DNA of 30,614 bases, from assembly GCA_002725175.2 (NCBI GenBank), contig PBQX02000090.1:1-30614 (forward strand), read 5' to 3'. Origin of the DNA: CACKLF01 sp002725175. Lineage in GTDB: Bacteria > Pseudomonadota > Alphaproteobacteria > Rhodobacterales > Rhodobacteraceae. A program made the position numbers and the translations under genes. Numbering within the stretch: the stretch's first letter is position 1; the number at the start of each line of letters is the position of its first letter. Positions 1 through 8,001 of the stretch are shown in pieces. Under the pieces are notes generated by a model. It saw nothing but the letters and a program-made list of their open reading frames with translations. It searched no databases and had not been told where the DNA came from.

Positions 1-671
1 GAAATCAATATGTCGCTGAAGCAAAGAGGCAAATTTTTGGAGCCACAGGCATTGATTTACTAGCTGGACCTACAGATGTCTTAATTATAGCTGATGAAGA
101 GGCAGATGCTGAACTAGTTGCGACTGATTTGGTCAGCCAAGCTGAGCACGGTTATAATTCTCCAGTTTGGTTAGTAACCACTTCAAATATTTTAGCAAAA
201 AAAGTTTTGCAACTTGTTCCTGAAATAATTGAAAAACTTCCTGCTCAGAATAAATTAAACGCTTCCCAAGCATGGCGAGAGCTGGGGGAAATTATCCTAT
301 GTTCGACAAGGGCAGAAGCTGTTAAAATAGCGAATGAAATAGCTCCAGAGCATTTACATGTACAGGCAACTGAGCCAGATTGGTGGAAAGGTGAGCTCAA
401 TTCTTATGGTTCTCTATTTCTCGGAGAAGAAACAACAGTGGCTTTTGGAGATAAAGCTGCCGGACCAAATCATGTGTTGCCAACATCAGGTGCTGCAAAG
501 TATACAGGGGGTCTGTCAGTTCATAAGTTCATAAAGGTGGTTACTTGGCAAAAAGCCGAGAGTAGGTCATTAAACCGCCTTGCAGAAGTAACTGCTAATA
601 TTTCTAGATTAGAAGGAATGGAAGGACATGCACTTTCTGCCGATGTAAGGTTAAAAAAATATCGAAAATAG
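1..671 (+). CDS. hpsN: HisD-family dehydrogenase, probably HpsN (sulfopropanediol 3-dehydrogenase), 3' part only
   Basis: The gene is open at the left edge: the frame is already coding at base 3, giving about 222 residues from the C-terminal half of a ~430-residue protein. Family landmarks are present in order: AGPTDVLIIAD, QAEHG (Gln and zinc His), APEHLHV (the Glu-His catalytic pair), GDKAAGPNHVLPT (zinc Asp) and the late MEGHALSADVRL (zinc His). All catalytic residues of histidinol dehydrogenase are therefore kept. The stretch YTGGLSVHKFIKVVTWQ is, from memory, typical of the HisD homologues called HpsN, which oxidise (R)-2,3-dihydroxypropane-1-sulfonate to (R)-sulfolactate with NAD+. The gene sits 27 bp before a cuyA-like gene and no other his gene is seen. 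I infer HpsN rather than histidine biosynthesis; a true HisD cannot be excluded without the N-terminal half. Confidence 0.8.
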   Translation, partial: NQYVAEAKRQIFGATGIDLLAGPTDVLIIADEEADAELVATDLVSQAEHGYNSPVWLVTTSNILAKKVLQLVPEIIEKLPAQNKLNASQAWRELGEIILCSTRAEAVKIANEIAPEHLHVQATEPDWWKGELNSYGSLFLGEETTVAFGDKAAGPNHVLPTSGAAKYTGGLSVHKFIKVVTWQKAESRSLNRLAEVTANISRLEGMEGHALSADVRLKKYRK

Positions 672-698
672 GATTATTAATATAGAAAAGGTAGCAAA

Positions 699-1694
699 AT
701 GAATTTAGGAAGGTTTCCAAGGATAAAATTAGGGCATATGAATACCCCAATTGAGTTTTTGCCAAGGCTTACTGAGAAAATTGGCAAGGCAGAAATTTGG
801 ATAAAGAGGGATGACTGTACAGGCTTATCAACTGGTGGAAATAAAACAAGAAAATTAGAATTTCTTATGGCTGAGGCAATTAACCAGGGTTCTGATTTGA
901 TTTTAACTCAAGGGGCAACCCAATCAAACCATGTAAGGCAAACCTCAGCCGCAGCAGCTAAGCTTGGCCTTGATTGTCATGTATTGCTAGAAGACCGTAC
1001 TGGAATAGGAACAATAAACTATAAGTTAAATGGAAATGTTTTGTTGAATTCTTTACATGGAGCAACGTCAGAACATAGGCCTTCGGGTCTTGATATGGAT
1101 CAGGAATTAATTAATGTTTCAGAGAAATTTATTTCAAAGGGTAGGAAGACTTATGTCATTCCTGGTGGAGGTTCTAATCCAACTGGCGCCCTAGGTTACG
1201 TCAATTGTGCCCAAGAGATTGTTTATCAAAGTAGTGAAATGGGAAAGCCGTTTGATTTCATTGTTCATGCTACTGGATCAGCAGGGACTCAGGCTGGTCT
1301 AGTGACTGGTTTAAAGCTTTTGAATTCTGGTATTCCTTTGTTAGGAATTGGTGTTCGAGCATCAAAAATAGATCAGGAGGAAAAAGTTTTTAATTTGGCT
1401 AAATTAACCTCTGAGAGAATATCTAAAATACAGCTTGTTAAGCGCGAAGACGTTCTTGCTAATTGTGATTTTGTAGGGCCCGGTTATGGTTTGCCAGACA
1501 CTTCAACTCTTGATGCAATAAGGCTTTTTGCAGAGCTGGAGGGGATTTTATTAGACCCTGTATATTCGGGAAAGGGCGCTGCAGGTTTGATACAACTTTT
1601 AAAAGATGATTTTTTTAGCAGCTGTAAAAGAATTCTTTTTGTCCATACTGGAGGTGCTGTAGCCCTATCAGGTTATCTAGAGTCGTTCACTTAA
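699..1694 (+). CDS. cuyA: L-cysteate sulfo-lyase (CuyA), PLP-dependent, D-cysteine desulfhydrase family
   Basis: The product has 331 residues, the usual length for the ACC-deaminase/D-cysteine desulfhydrase fold (PLP type II). Near residues 37-55 it has the block RDDCTGLSTGGNKTRKLEF, whose Lys after GGN is the expected Schiff-base lysine, followed by LTQGATQSNHVRQT (substrate and phosphate contacts), then IPGGGSNPTGALGYVNC and HATGSAGTQAG for the PLP phosphate cup. The wording around the lysine and the TQGATQSNH block match CuyA as I remember it from roseobacters better than generic D-cysteine desulfhydrase. CuyA splits L-cysteate to pyruvate, ammonium and sulfite in the cytoplasm. It starts at ATG 699 after an AGGTAG-like ribosome site. 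Its position between an HpsN-like gene and soeABC supports the assignment: the sulfite it makes is the substrate of the neighbouring complex. Confidence 0.85.
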   Translation: MNLGRFPRIKLGHMNTPIEFLPRLTEKIGKAEIWIKRDDCTGLSTGGNKTRKLEFLMAEAINQGSDLILTQGATQSNHVRQTSAAAAKLGLDCHVLLEDRTGIGTINYKLNGNVLLNSLHGATSEHRPSGLDMDQELINVSEKFISKGRKTYVIPGGGSNPTGALGYVNCAQEIVYQSSEMGKPFDFIVHATGSAGTQAGLVTGLKLLNSGIPLLGIGVRASKIDQEEKVFNLAKLTSERISKIQLVKREDVLANCDFVGPGYGLPDTSTLDAIRLFAELEGILLDPVYSGKGAAGLIQLLKDDFFSSCKRILFVHTGGAVALSGYLESFT

Positions 1695-1697
1695 GTT

Positions 1698-2393
1698 ATG
1701 AGAAAGGTAGGGATATTAGGTGGCATGGGGCCAGAGGCAACTATTCTTTTGATGAAGAAAATCATTGAATGTACAAAAGCTCAAGATGATCAAGACCATA
1801 TCCCGCTTCTGGTAGATAACAATACTCAGGTTCCTAGTAGGATCGAGGCAATTATTAATAAAAATGGTTCAGATCCATTGCCAGAGCTCTGTAAGATGGC
1901 TAGCTCATTGGAGAAAAATGGAGCCTCGGCCTTGGCCATGCCATGTAATACAGCTCATTTGTATATAAAAGAAATTCGAAAACAAATAAAAATCCCTTTT
2001 ATTAGTATAGTGGAAGAGTCTGCTTCCTATTTAAAAAAAGTACACTTTGGGGCAAAAAAAATTGGCGTTTTGGCTTCACCCGCGGTAAAAATTACAAAGA
2101 TATTTGAGTATGAGCTGGAAAAAAATAATATGAACCTAATTTATATTGGGGATGAAAACTTAATTTTAAGTACGATAAAGCAAATTAAATCAAATTTTGC
2201 ATCTGGTCCAGTTTCAGAAAAATTAGAAGAGATTTCAATTCAGGCTAAATCGATACAATTAGATTTAATATTAATAGCCTGCAGTGAGTTTTCTATAGTT
2301 TCTGATGAAATCAAGAGAAAGTTCAATATTCCTGTGGTCGACACTTTGGATATCCTTGCTTCAAGAATTGTTAATTTCTCTAAGAAGAATTGA
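1698..2393 (+). CDS. Aspartate/glutamate racemase family protein; proposed cysteate racemase
   Basis: The protein has 231 residues, normal for PLP-independent Asp/Glu racemases of the YgeA type. It opens with VGILGGMGPEAT, has the substrate block NNTQVPSRIEAI, and keeps the two catalytic cysteines in their expected settings: Cys83 in AMPCNTAH and Cys195 in IACSEFSIV. The pair normally acts as the two opposing bases for alpha-proton exchange. ATG 1698 lies three bases after the cuyA stop codon, so the two are almost certainly co-transcribed and translationally linked. Cysteate is a close sulfonate analogue of aspartate, so I infer that this enzyme interconverts D- and L-cysteate and feeds both forms to CuyA. 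That substrate is an inference from context; ordinary aspartate racemase activity is the alternative. The gene is A/T-richer in its second half than its neighbours, with long lysine- and isoleucine-rich stretches. Confidence 0.85.
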   Translation: MRKVGILGGMGPEATILLMKKIIECTKAQDDQDHIPLLVDNNTQVPSRIEAIINKNGSDPLPELCKMASSLEKNGASALAMPCNTAHLYIKEIRKQIKIPFISIVEESASYLKKVHFGAKKIGVLASPAVKITKIFEYELEKNNMNLIYIGDENLILSTIKQIKSNFASGPVSEKLEEISIQAKSIQLDLILIACSEFSIVSDEIKRKFNIPVVDTLDILASRIVNFSKKN

Positions 2394-2402
2394 GAGAAAA
2401 AG

Positions 2403-5063
2403 GTGACATCATCTCAGCCCAAAATTGATACATCGCCAAAAGTTTCATCTTCGATATCTAGAACTACTTGTTATATGTGTGCCTGTCGATGCGGGATTAA
2501 TGTCCATTTAGAAAATGGCAAAGTAAAATATATTGAAGGAAATAAAGATCATCCTGTGAACAAAGGTGTCCTTTGTGCGAAAGGTTCAGCGGGAATAATG
2601 CAGCATTACTCTCCTGCCAGACTGCAGTCCCCCATGAAGAGAGTAGGGCCTCGTGGTTCAGGAGAGTTCGCTAAAATCAGTTGGGAAGAAGCTTTGACTT
2701 CAGTTACCAATTTGTTAGGACCTATTAGACGCAAAGCTCCAGAAAAGTTGGCGTTCTTTACTGGGCGCGACCAATCTCAATCATTTACTGGCTGGTGGGC
2801 TCAGCAATTTGGAACGCCCAACTATGCTGCTCATGGTGGTTTCTGTTCTGTAAATATGGCTGCAGCCGGAATTTATACCATGGGGGGCTCATTTTGGGAA
2901 TTTGGAAGTCCAGATTGGGAAAGAACTAAACTTTTGATGATTTTTGGAGTTGCAGAGGATCATGATAGTAACCCTATAAAGATGGGTCTTGGTAAATTGA
3001 AAAAAAGAGGTGCTAAGGTAATTGGGGTTAATCCTGTTAGGACTGGCTATAATGCAATTGCAGATGAATGGGTTGGGATTACTCCAGGAACTGATGGCCT
3101 TTTTATATTAAGCTTAATAAGAGAGTTGCTTCTATCAGGGAATGTTGACCTAAAGTATCTTGCCAATTACACTAACGCACCATTTTTAGTTAATACCGAG
3201 CATAACTCAGCAAATTTGGGACTAATTGCTAGAAATAAAAATGGAGAACCATTAATTCATGATAGAATTAAAAAGAAGATCCATGCCTTTAGCGGAAAAA
3301 ATGTTAAGCCTCATCTCACTGGAAAAGTAATTATTGATGGTCAGGAGCACACTACAGTTTTTGAGCTTCTGGCTGAAAAATATTTGAAAAAAGAATACTC
3401 CCCTGAAGAGGTTTCAAAAAAATGTGGAATATCTTCTTTTCAGATAAAAAAACTAGCAAAAGAAATAGCAGATACTGCCTTCAAGGAAGAAATAGTGATT
3501 GATCAGGAGTGGGTTGATTGGAAAGGTGTTAAGCACAAAAAAATGGTTGGCCGCCCTGTAAGCTTTCATGCAATGAGGGGAATTTCAGCACATTCCAATG
3601 GGTTTCAAACCTGCAGATCGTTACATCTTTTGCAAATACTTTTGGGAAGCATTGAAGTTCCTGGTGGCTTTAGGTTTAAGCCGCCTTACCCAAAATCATA
3701 TTTAGTGCATCCTAAACCACATCATAAAGTAACCCCGGGTATGCCGCTAGACGGTCCTCACTTGGGTTATATTCAATCACCCGAAGACTTAGCTGTGGAC
3801 TCTGATGGAAAGCCTAAAAGAATTGATAAAGCATTTTCCTGGGAAAATCCATTTTCAGCCCATGGTTTAATGCACATGGTTATTTCTAATGCATATGCAA
3901 ATGATCCTTACGAGATAGATACTCTTTTCTTGTATATGGCAAATATGGCATGGAACTCGTCAATGAATACCCAAAGTGTGATTGAAATGCTAACAGCAAA
4001 GAAGGATGATGGGACTTATAAAATAAAAAATATTGTTTATTCGGATTCCTATTCATCGGAAATGGTTTCATATGCGGATATAATATTGCCAGATACTACT
4101 TACCTGGAGAGGCATGATTGTATTTCTCTTTTGGATAGACCTATTGGAGAGCCTGACCTAATTGCCGATGCCATTAGATGGCCAGTGGTTGAGCCTGATC
4201 GTGATGTAAGATGCTTTCAGTCGGTACTTCTTGATCTTGGTCATAGATTGAAAATGCCTGGGTTTATTAAAGATAACGGAGATCCAACTTATAAAGACTA
4301 TGAGGATTATATAAAGAACCATGAGAGGAAACCTAATATTGGACCCTTAGCTGGTTTCAGGGGTGAATCTGGTATTGAAAGTGGGAGAGGTTCTCCCAAC
4401 ACCAACCAAATAAAAAACTATATCAAAAATGGGGGTTTTTGGTCTGAAGATATCCCAGTTGAATTTCAATTCTTTAAGCCATGGAATATCGGCTACCAGA
4501 ACTGGGCAGTAGAAAAAGGCCTTTTTGATGAACCAAAGCCTTACGTTTTTGAAATCTATTTGGAACCTTTGGCCAAATTTCAAAGAGCTGCTAAAGGTTT
4601 AGGTTCGGTGAAGTGCCCTTCCAATATGCAGGAAAGAATTCTAAAGACCATGGATCCTTTGCCTATTTGGTATGATCCTATTGGTGAGAGCGACGATAAT
4701 GAAGCATACCCTTTGCATGCTATCACGCAAAGACCAGCTGCGATGTATCATAGCTGGGGAAGTCAAAACGCTTGGTTGAGACAGATTCATGGTTACAATT
4801 ATCTTTTTGTTTCAAGTGAGATATGGGAGAAAAACAAATTTCATGAAGGTGACTGGGCCATTCTAGAGTCCGTTCATAATTCAATCACTGTTCCAGTTGC
4901 AAAAATGGAAGCCGTTAATAAAAATACAGTTTGGACATGGAATGCAATAGGTAAGAAATCTGGGGCCTGGGCTCTCGATAAAGGAGCTCCTGAGTTTAAT
5001 AAAGGATTTTTAATTAACCATTTAATCAGTGAATTACTTCCTCCAAAAAAAAAATGGGTTTAG
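2403..5063 (+). CDS. soeA: Sulfite dehydrogenase molybdopterin subunit SoeA (frame-broken near its 3' end)
   Basis: This is a DMSO-reductase-family molybdoprotein of 886 codons to the first stop. It starts at GTG 2403, six bases after a GAGAG ribosome site that overlaps the racemase stop. Cys23, Cys26, Cys30 and Cys58 (CX2CX3CX27C) hold the N-terminal [4Fe-4S] cluster. Cys148 in HGGFCSVNM is the likely molybdenum ligand. The C-terminal molybdopterin-dinucleotide domain begins near residue 770. There is no twin-arginine signal peptide, so the enzyme is cytoplasmic, as known for SoeABC and unlike periplasmic PsrABC. Blocks such as FTGRDQSQSFTG and FGVAEDHDSNPIKMGLG agree with roseobacter SoeA from memory. 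SoeA oxidises sulfite to sulfate, here supplied by CuyA. The reading frame ends early at TAG 5061 just after a run of ten A; the rest of the family's C-terminus continues in another frame up to 5229. Confidence 0.88.
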   Translation: MTSSQPKIDTSPKVSSSISRTTCYMCACRCGINVHLENGKVKYIEGNKDHPVNKGVLCAKGSAGIMQHYSPARLQSPMKRVGPRGSGEFAKISWEEALTSVTNLLGPIRRKAPEKLAFFTGRDQSQSFTGWWAQQFGTPNYAAHGGFCSVNMAAAGIYTMGGSFWEFGSPDWERTKLLMIFGVAEDHDSNPIKMGLGKLKKRGAKVIGVNPVRTGYNAIADEWVGITPGTDGLFILSLIRELLLSGNVDLKYLANYTNAPFLVNTEHNSANLGLIARNKNGEPLIHDRIKKKIHAFSGKNVKPHLTGKVIIDGQEHTTVFELLAEKYLKKEYSPEEVSKKCGISSFQIKKLAKEIADTAFKEEIVIDQEWVDWKGVKHKKMVGRPVSFHAMRGISAHSNGFQTCRSLHLLQILLGSIEVPGGFRFKPPYPKSYLVHPKPHHKVTPGMPLDGPHLGYIQSPEDLAVDSDGKPKRIDKAFSWENPFSAHGLMHMVISNAYANDPYEIDTLFLYMANMAWNSSMNTQSVIEMLTAKKDDGTYKIKNIVYSDSYSSEMVSYADIILPDTTYLERHDCISLLDRPIGEPDLIADAIRWPVVEPDRDVRCFQSVLLDLGHRLKMPGFIKDNGDPTYKDYEDYIKNHERKPNIGPLAGFRGESGIESGRGSPNTNQIKNYIKNGGFWSEDIPVEFQFFKPWNIGYQNWAVEKGLFDEPKPYVFEIYLEPLAKFQRAAKGLGSVKCPSNMQERILKTMDPLPIWYDPIGESDDNEAYPLHAITQRPAAMYHSWGSQNAWLRQIHGYNYLFVSSEIWEKNKFHEGDWAILESVHNSITVPVAKMEAVNKNTVWTWNAIGKKSGAWALDKGAPEFNKGFLINHLISELLPPKKKWV
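5045..5054 (+). repeat. A10 homopolymer at the soeA frame break
   Basis: Ten consecutive A bases follow the CCTCC of the Leu-Pro-Pro codons of soeA. Read as ten, the frame runs to a stop three codons later; read as nine, it continues into the conserved C-terminus. This is either a base-call or assembly error, a real mutation, or a site where RNA polymerase slippage could restore the frame. Confidence 0.85.
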
Positions 5064-5229
5064 ATGTTCAAATTCTGACCCTATTACTGGACAAGCAGCA
5101 TGGTTTGATCTGAAAGTCCGCATTAGAAAGGCTAAAGCAGGTGAAGTTAAAGATAGGAAAATAGAAAAATCTCATAAGAGCCCAGTAGACATGCCCCCTA
5201 AGGTGATATCTTATGGCAAGGATTTTTAA
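5055..5229 (+). pseudogene. soeA: Displaced C-terminal segment of soeA
   Basis: This segment reads in the frame one base on from the main soeA frame and encodes about 58 residues: NGFRCSNSDPITGQAAWFD, then a basic Lys/Arg-rich stretch and MPPKVISYGKDF at the end. SNSDPITGQAAWFDL-type wording is the normal C-terminal end of roseobacter-type SoeA as I recall it, and it abuts soeB exactly: its TAA at 5227-5229 touches the soeB ATG at 5230. Removing one A from the A10 tract joins the two parts into a protein of about 941 residues, close to the family length. A free-standing gene starting at GTG 5029 is much less likely, because that start has no ribosome site and its first codons merely overlap soeA. 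Confidence 0.85.
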
Positions 5230-5982
5230 ATGACTAGCTTACCTGGACAAACAGATAAAAAATTGGGGTTGGCTATCGATCTTGATACCTGTGTAGGATG
5301 CCATGCATGTGTGATAAGTTGCAAAGAATGGAATACTTCAAACTATGGAGTGCCATTGTCTGATGTTGAACCTTATGGTGCAAACCCCGTTGGATCTTTC
5401 CTTAATAGAGTCCATACTTTTGAGGCAAAATTAGAAGAACGACCAGCCCAAATAATTCATTTCCCAAAATCATGTTTGCACTGTGAGGATGCGCCATGTG
5501 TTACGGTTTGTCCAACTGGAGCAAGCTACAAGAGAACGGAAGATGGGATAGTTTTGGTAAATGAAGACTGGTGTATAGGGTGTGGTTTATGCGCATGGGC
5601 GTGCCCTTATGGTGCGCGTGAAATGGATGAGGTTGCCGGGGTAATGAAAAAATGTACTCTGTGCGTTGATAGAATTTACAATGAAAACATACCTGAAGAG
5701 GATAGAGAGCCGGCGTGTGTGCGATCTTGTCCAGCGGGTGCTCGGCATTTTGGTGCTTTTGCAGATCCTACTTCTTCGGTTTCCAAACTAAGTAAGGAGA
5801 GAGGAGGAATTGATCTAATGCCTGAGCAAGGCACAAAACCTGTAAATAAATATCTACCACCTAGGTTAAAAAATGATATTGCTCAGGAAAACTTTGATGT
5901 CCTGAGGCCTTTACTTGAGGAGCATGATAAGAATATTTCTGGTTTCTTATCATGGGTAGACAAAACTTTAGAGAAATTCTAA
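5230..5982 (+). CDS. soeB: Sulfite dehydrogenase iron-sulfur subunit SoeB
   Basis: The product is a 250-residue DmsB/PsrB-type electron-transfer subunit with four ferredoxin-like cysteine groups: Cys21/24/27/31 (CVGCHACVISC), Cys82/85/90/94 (CLHCEDAPCVTVC), Cys115/118/121/125 (CIGCGLCAWAC) and Cys142/145/163/167. These hold four [4Fe-4S] clusters that carry electrons from the SoeA molybdenum site to the membrane subunit. There is no signal peptide, so it faces the cytoplasm with SoeA. The block MPEQGTKPVNKYLPPR near residue 197 is typical of SoeB, from memory. ATG 5230 directly abuts the stop of the displaced soeA tail, and the gene overlaps soeC by one base, as expected for a single translationally coupled complex. 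The sequence is free of ambiguous bases and appears intact. Confidence 0.92.
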   Translation: MTSLPGQTDKKLGLAIDLDTCVGCHACVISCKEWNTSNYGVPLSDVEPYGANPVGSFLNRVHTFEAKLEERPAQIIHFPKSCLHCEDAPCVTVCPTGASYKRTEDGIVLVNEDWCIGCGLCAWACPYGAREMDEVAGVMKKCTLCVDRIYNENIPEEDREPACVRSCPAGARHFGAFADPTSSVSKLSKERGGIDLMPEQGTKPVNKYLPPRLKNDIAQENFDVLRPLLEEHDKNISGFLSWVDKTLEKF

Positions 5983-6857
5983 TGCATCCAGCTCCATCTA
6001 TTATAATTTTTACAGTATTTTCAGGCCTAGGTTTTGGACTAATGGCGTATTTAGGTTTTGATACGGATCCGTTAAGGGGTTGGAACGTTTTGCCTTACTA
6101 TTTGATAGCCTTTTCCCTTTCAATAGGAGGCCTTTTATCGTCACTTTTCCATCTTGGAAACCCTCAAAGGGCTTGGCGGGCTTTATCACAATGGAGAACC
6201 AGTTGGCTTAGCAGAGAAGGAGTTCTGGCAATAGTTACTCTTGCATTAAACTTTCTATTTGGACTGAGTTTGTTTTTTTCATTGGATTATTCAAAAAACC
6301 TTGGGTTCGTTAGTGGTATTTTCGCAATTATTACCGTGTTTTCAACGGCAATGATCTATGCACAAATGAAAACTGTACCGAGATGGAATAATTCAGGAGT
6401 GCCTATACTCTTTATTCTCTGTTCCTTAGCGGGGGGAGCCATAATAATGGGAGATTTTAAATTAGGTCTGATTGGTGTAATTCTGTCAACTGTCATACAG
6501 CTTTTGGTTTGGGTAAGGGGTGACAAGGCTTTAAAAAATTCTAGTACTAACATTTCAACTTCTACTGGACTTAAAAATTTGGGAAAATTGAGATTGTTAG
6601 AATCTCCTCATACTGGTGAAAATTATTTAATGAAGGAAATGGTTTTTGTTATTGCTAGAAAACACGTATTTAAATTAAGAATACTTTCTCTTTGTTTTTT
6701 AGGAGTAATACCAGTAATTTTTCTCATTTTGAGTTTGTCTGTAGGCTTCTTAATTGGCCTGGCGATGATAAGTTATTTTGTTGGGCTATTAATTTCGCGA
6801 TGGTTATTTTTTGCTGAGGCTGAACATGTAGTCAGCTTCTATTATGGGAGAGGTTGA
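5982..6857 (+). CDS. soeC: Sulfite dehydrogenase membrane anchor SoeC (DmsC/NrfD-like)
   Basis: A hydrophobic protein of 291 residues with about eight predicted membrane helices, in the DmsC family of anchors that pass electrons to the quinone pool. I take ATG 5982, whose A is the last base of the soeB stop (TAATG overlap), giving MHPAPSIIIF; an in-frame ATG at 5952 would add ten polar residues MGRQNFREIL before the first helix and looks wrong. The cytoplasmic loop HLGNPQRAWRALSQWRTSWL after the second helix is the family signature. With SoeA and SoeB it makes a cytoplasm-facing sulfite:quinone oxidoreductase. The gene ends six bases before the convergent acyl-CoA dehydrogenase gene, and no terminator hairpin is visible between them. 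Confidence 0.88.
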   Translation: MHPAPSIIIFTVFSGLGFGLMAYLGFDTDPLRGWNVLPYYLIAFSLSIGGLLSSLFHLGNPQRAWRALSQWRTSWLSREGVLAIVTLALNFLFGLSLFFSLDYSKNLGFVSGIFAIITVFSTAMIYAQMKTVPRWNNSGVPILFILCSLAGGAIIMGDFKLGLIGVILSTVIQLLVWVRGDKALKNSSTNISTSTGLKNLGKLRLLESPHTGENYLMKEMVFVIARKHVFKLRILSLCFLGVIPVIFLILSLSVGFLIGLAMISYFVGLLISRWLFFAEAEHVVSFYYGRG

Positions 6858-6863
6858 GGTCTT

Positions 6864-7991
6864 TCACGCTGAAAATTTAGCATAATAGTTTAAGTGGTGG
6901 TCCTCATCTCCGAATTCATGGTTAATCATAATTAATCTTTTAGCAAAATGACCAAGATCATATTCCCAAGTCATTCCCATTCCACCATGCATTTGAATAC
7001 TTTCTTCAGCTACCAATACGCCAACTCTTCCTACAGTATATTTCGCGGCAGATAGATATTTTTTTCTTGTCTCAACCGAATCATTAAACCAGAAGGATGC
7101 ATTCATTATTGCTGATCTCGTTTGTTCAATTTCAATGAATAACTGTGTCATTCGATGCTGTAGGGTTTGAAATTTTCCTATTGGCACACCAAACTGTTTT
7201 CTTGTTTTAAGATAATTAAGGGTAATATCTTTTATTCTTTCCATAATTCCAAGGGCTTCGGCACATAGAGCAAGGGTTCCCGTTTCAATGGCCTCCGAGA
7301 TTATTGAAATTGCCTGATCTTTTTTCCCAATCAAAGAATCTTTATTGATTCTAACATTTGAAAAAGTTACATCGGAAACTATACCGCCGTCTATGCTTTC
7401 GAATGTTTCAAAAGTAAGTCCACTAGTTTCTAGTGGAATCATAAATAGGGATATGCCGTCCTTTTCATTACTGGTTTTCGATGTCCGTGCTGAAAAGATC
7501 AGATGACAAGCTCCTACTAAGTGCCTGACTGCCGACTTAGTTCCGTTAACTATAAAAGCATTGCCTGATTCAGTTGACTGTGTTTCCACCGAATGTATTT
7601 CATATTGCTCCAAATCCTCGAAGTGGGCAAAAATAGGTCTAGCCTCTCCGGCTAAAACGGCTTGGGATATAGCTTTCTGTTGTTCTGATCCATGAGAAAG
7701 AACCATTGAAGACATTAACGCCGAGTTCAGTACTGGCTCTATGACCAATCCCGATCCAATAGCTTCAAAAACCGTGATAATATCGATTGGGTCTCCACCG
7801 AAGCCTCCTAATTCGGGTTTGAGCAATGCGTCAAAAACACCTAGGGACGCAATAGATTCCCAACTATCTCTGGAAAAGCCTAGATCTGAAGAAGCAGCTT
7901 CATTACGCTTTTTCAAGGAATACTCATTTCGAAAATATTTTGTTAAAGTATCAAATAAAATTTGTCGCTCTGAACTCAAAGAAAAATCCAT
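6864..7991 (-). CDS. Acyl-CoA dehydrogenase family protein, second subunit type
   Basis: A 375-residue flavoprotein of the acyl-CoA dehydrogenase superfamily. It has the N-terminal helical domain (QILFDTLTKYF), a short middle beta domain, and the C-terminal helical domain with TRKQFGVPIGKFQTLQHR and MHGGMGMTWEYDLGHFAKR. The usual C-terminal YEGTSEIQ-type motif, which carries the catalytic Glu in many family members, is missing; a Glu lies in AIETGTLALC, the alternative isovaleryl-type region. Such short partners are known in steroid-degrading bacteria as one half of alpha2-beta2 heteromeric dehydrogenases, with the other half encoded next door, as here. The start ATG 7991 has AGGAGA at 7997-8002, overlapping the stop of the upstream gene. 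It is the last gene of a three-gene minus-strand operon. Substrate unknown. Confidence 0.85.
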   Translation of the reverse strand: MDFSLSSERQILFDTLTKYFRNEYSLKKRNEAASSDLGFSRDSWESIASLGVFDALLKPELGGFGGDPIDIITVFEAIGSGLVIEPVLNSALMSSMVLSHGSEQQKAISQAVLAGEARPIFAHFEDLEQYEIHSVETQSTESGNAFIVNGTKSAVRHLVGACHLIFSARTSKTSNEKDGISLFMIPLETSGLTFETFESIDGGIVSDVTFSNVRINKDSLIGKKDQAISIISEAIETGTLALCAEALGIMERIKDITLNYLKTRKQFGVPIGKFQTLQHRMTQLFIEIEQTRSAIMNASFWFNDSVETRKKYLSAAKYTVGRVGVLVAEESIQMHGGMGMTWEYDLGHFAKRLIMINHEFGDEDHHLNYYAKFSA

Positions 7992-8001
7992 TAATATCTC
8001 C

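Noticed and set aside
5029..5229. Independent 66-codon gene between soeA and soeB
   Set aside because: Its content is the missing C-terminus of soeA, its first codons overlap soeA, and it has no ribosome site.
2403..6857. Polysulfide/thiosulfate reductase, DMSO reductase or formate dehydrogenase instead of SoeABC
   Set aside because: There is no twin-arginine signal on the catalytic subunit, block wording fits SoeA, and the complex follows a sulfite-producing lyase. Kept as SoeABC at high but not full confidence.
6858..6900. Intrinsic terminator after soeC
   Set aside because: No GC-rich stem followed by a T run was found; the sequence goes directly into the convergent gene.
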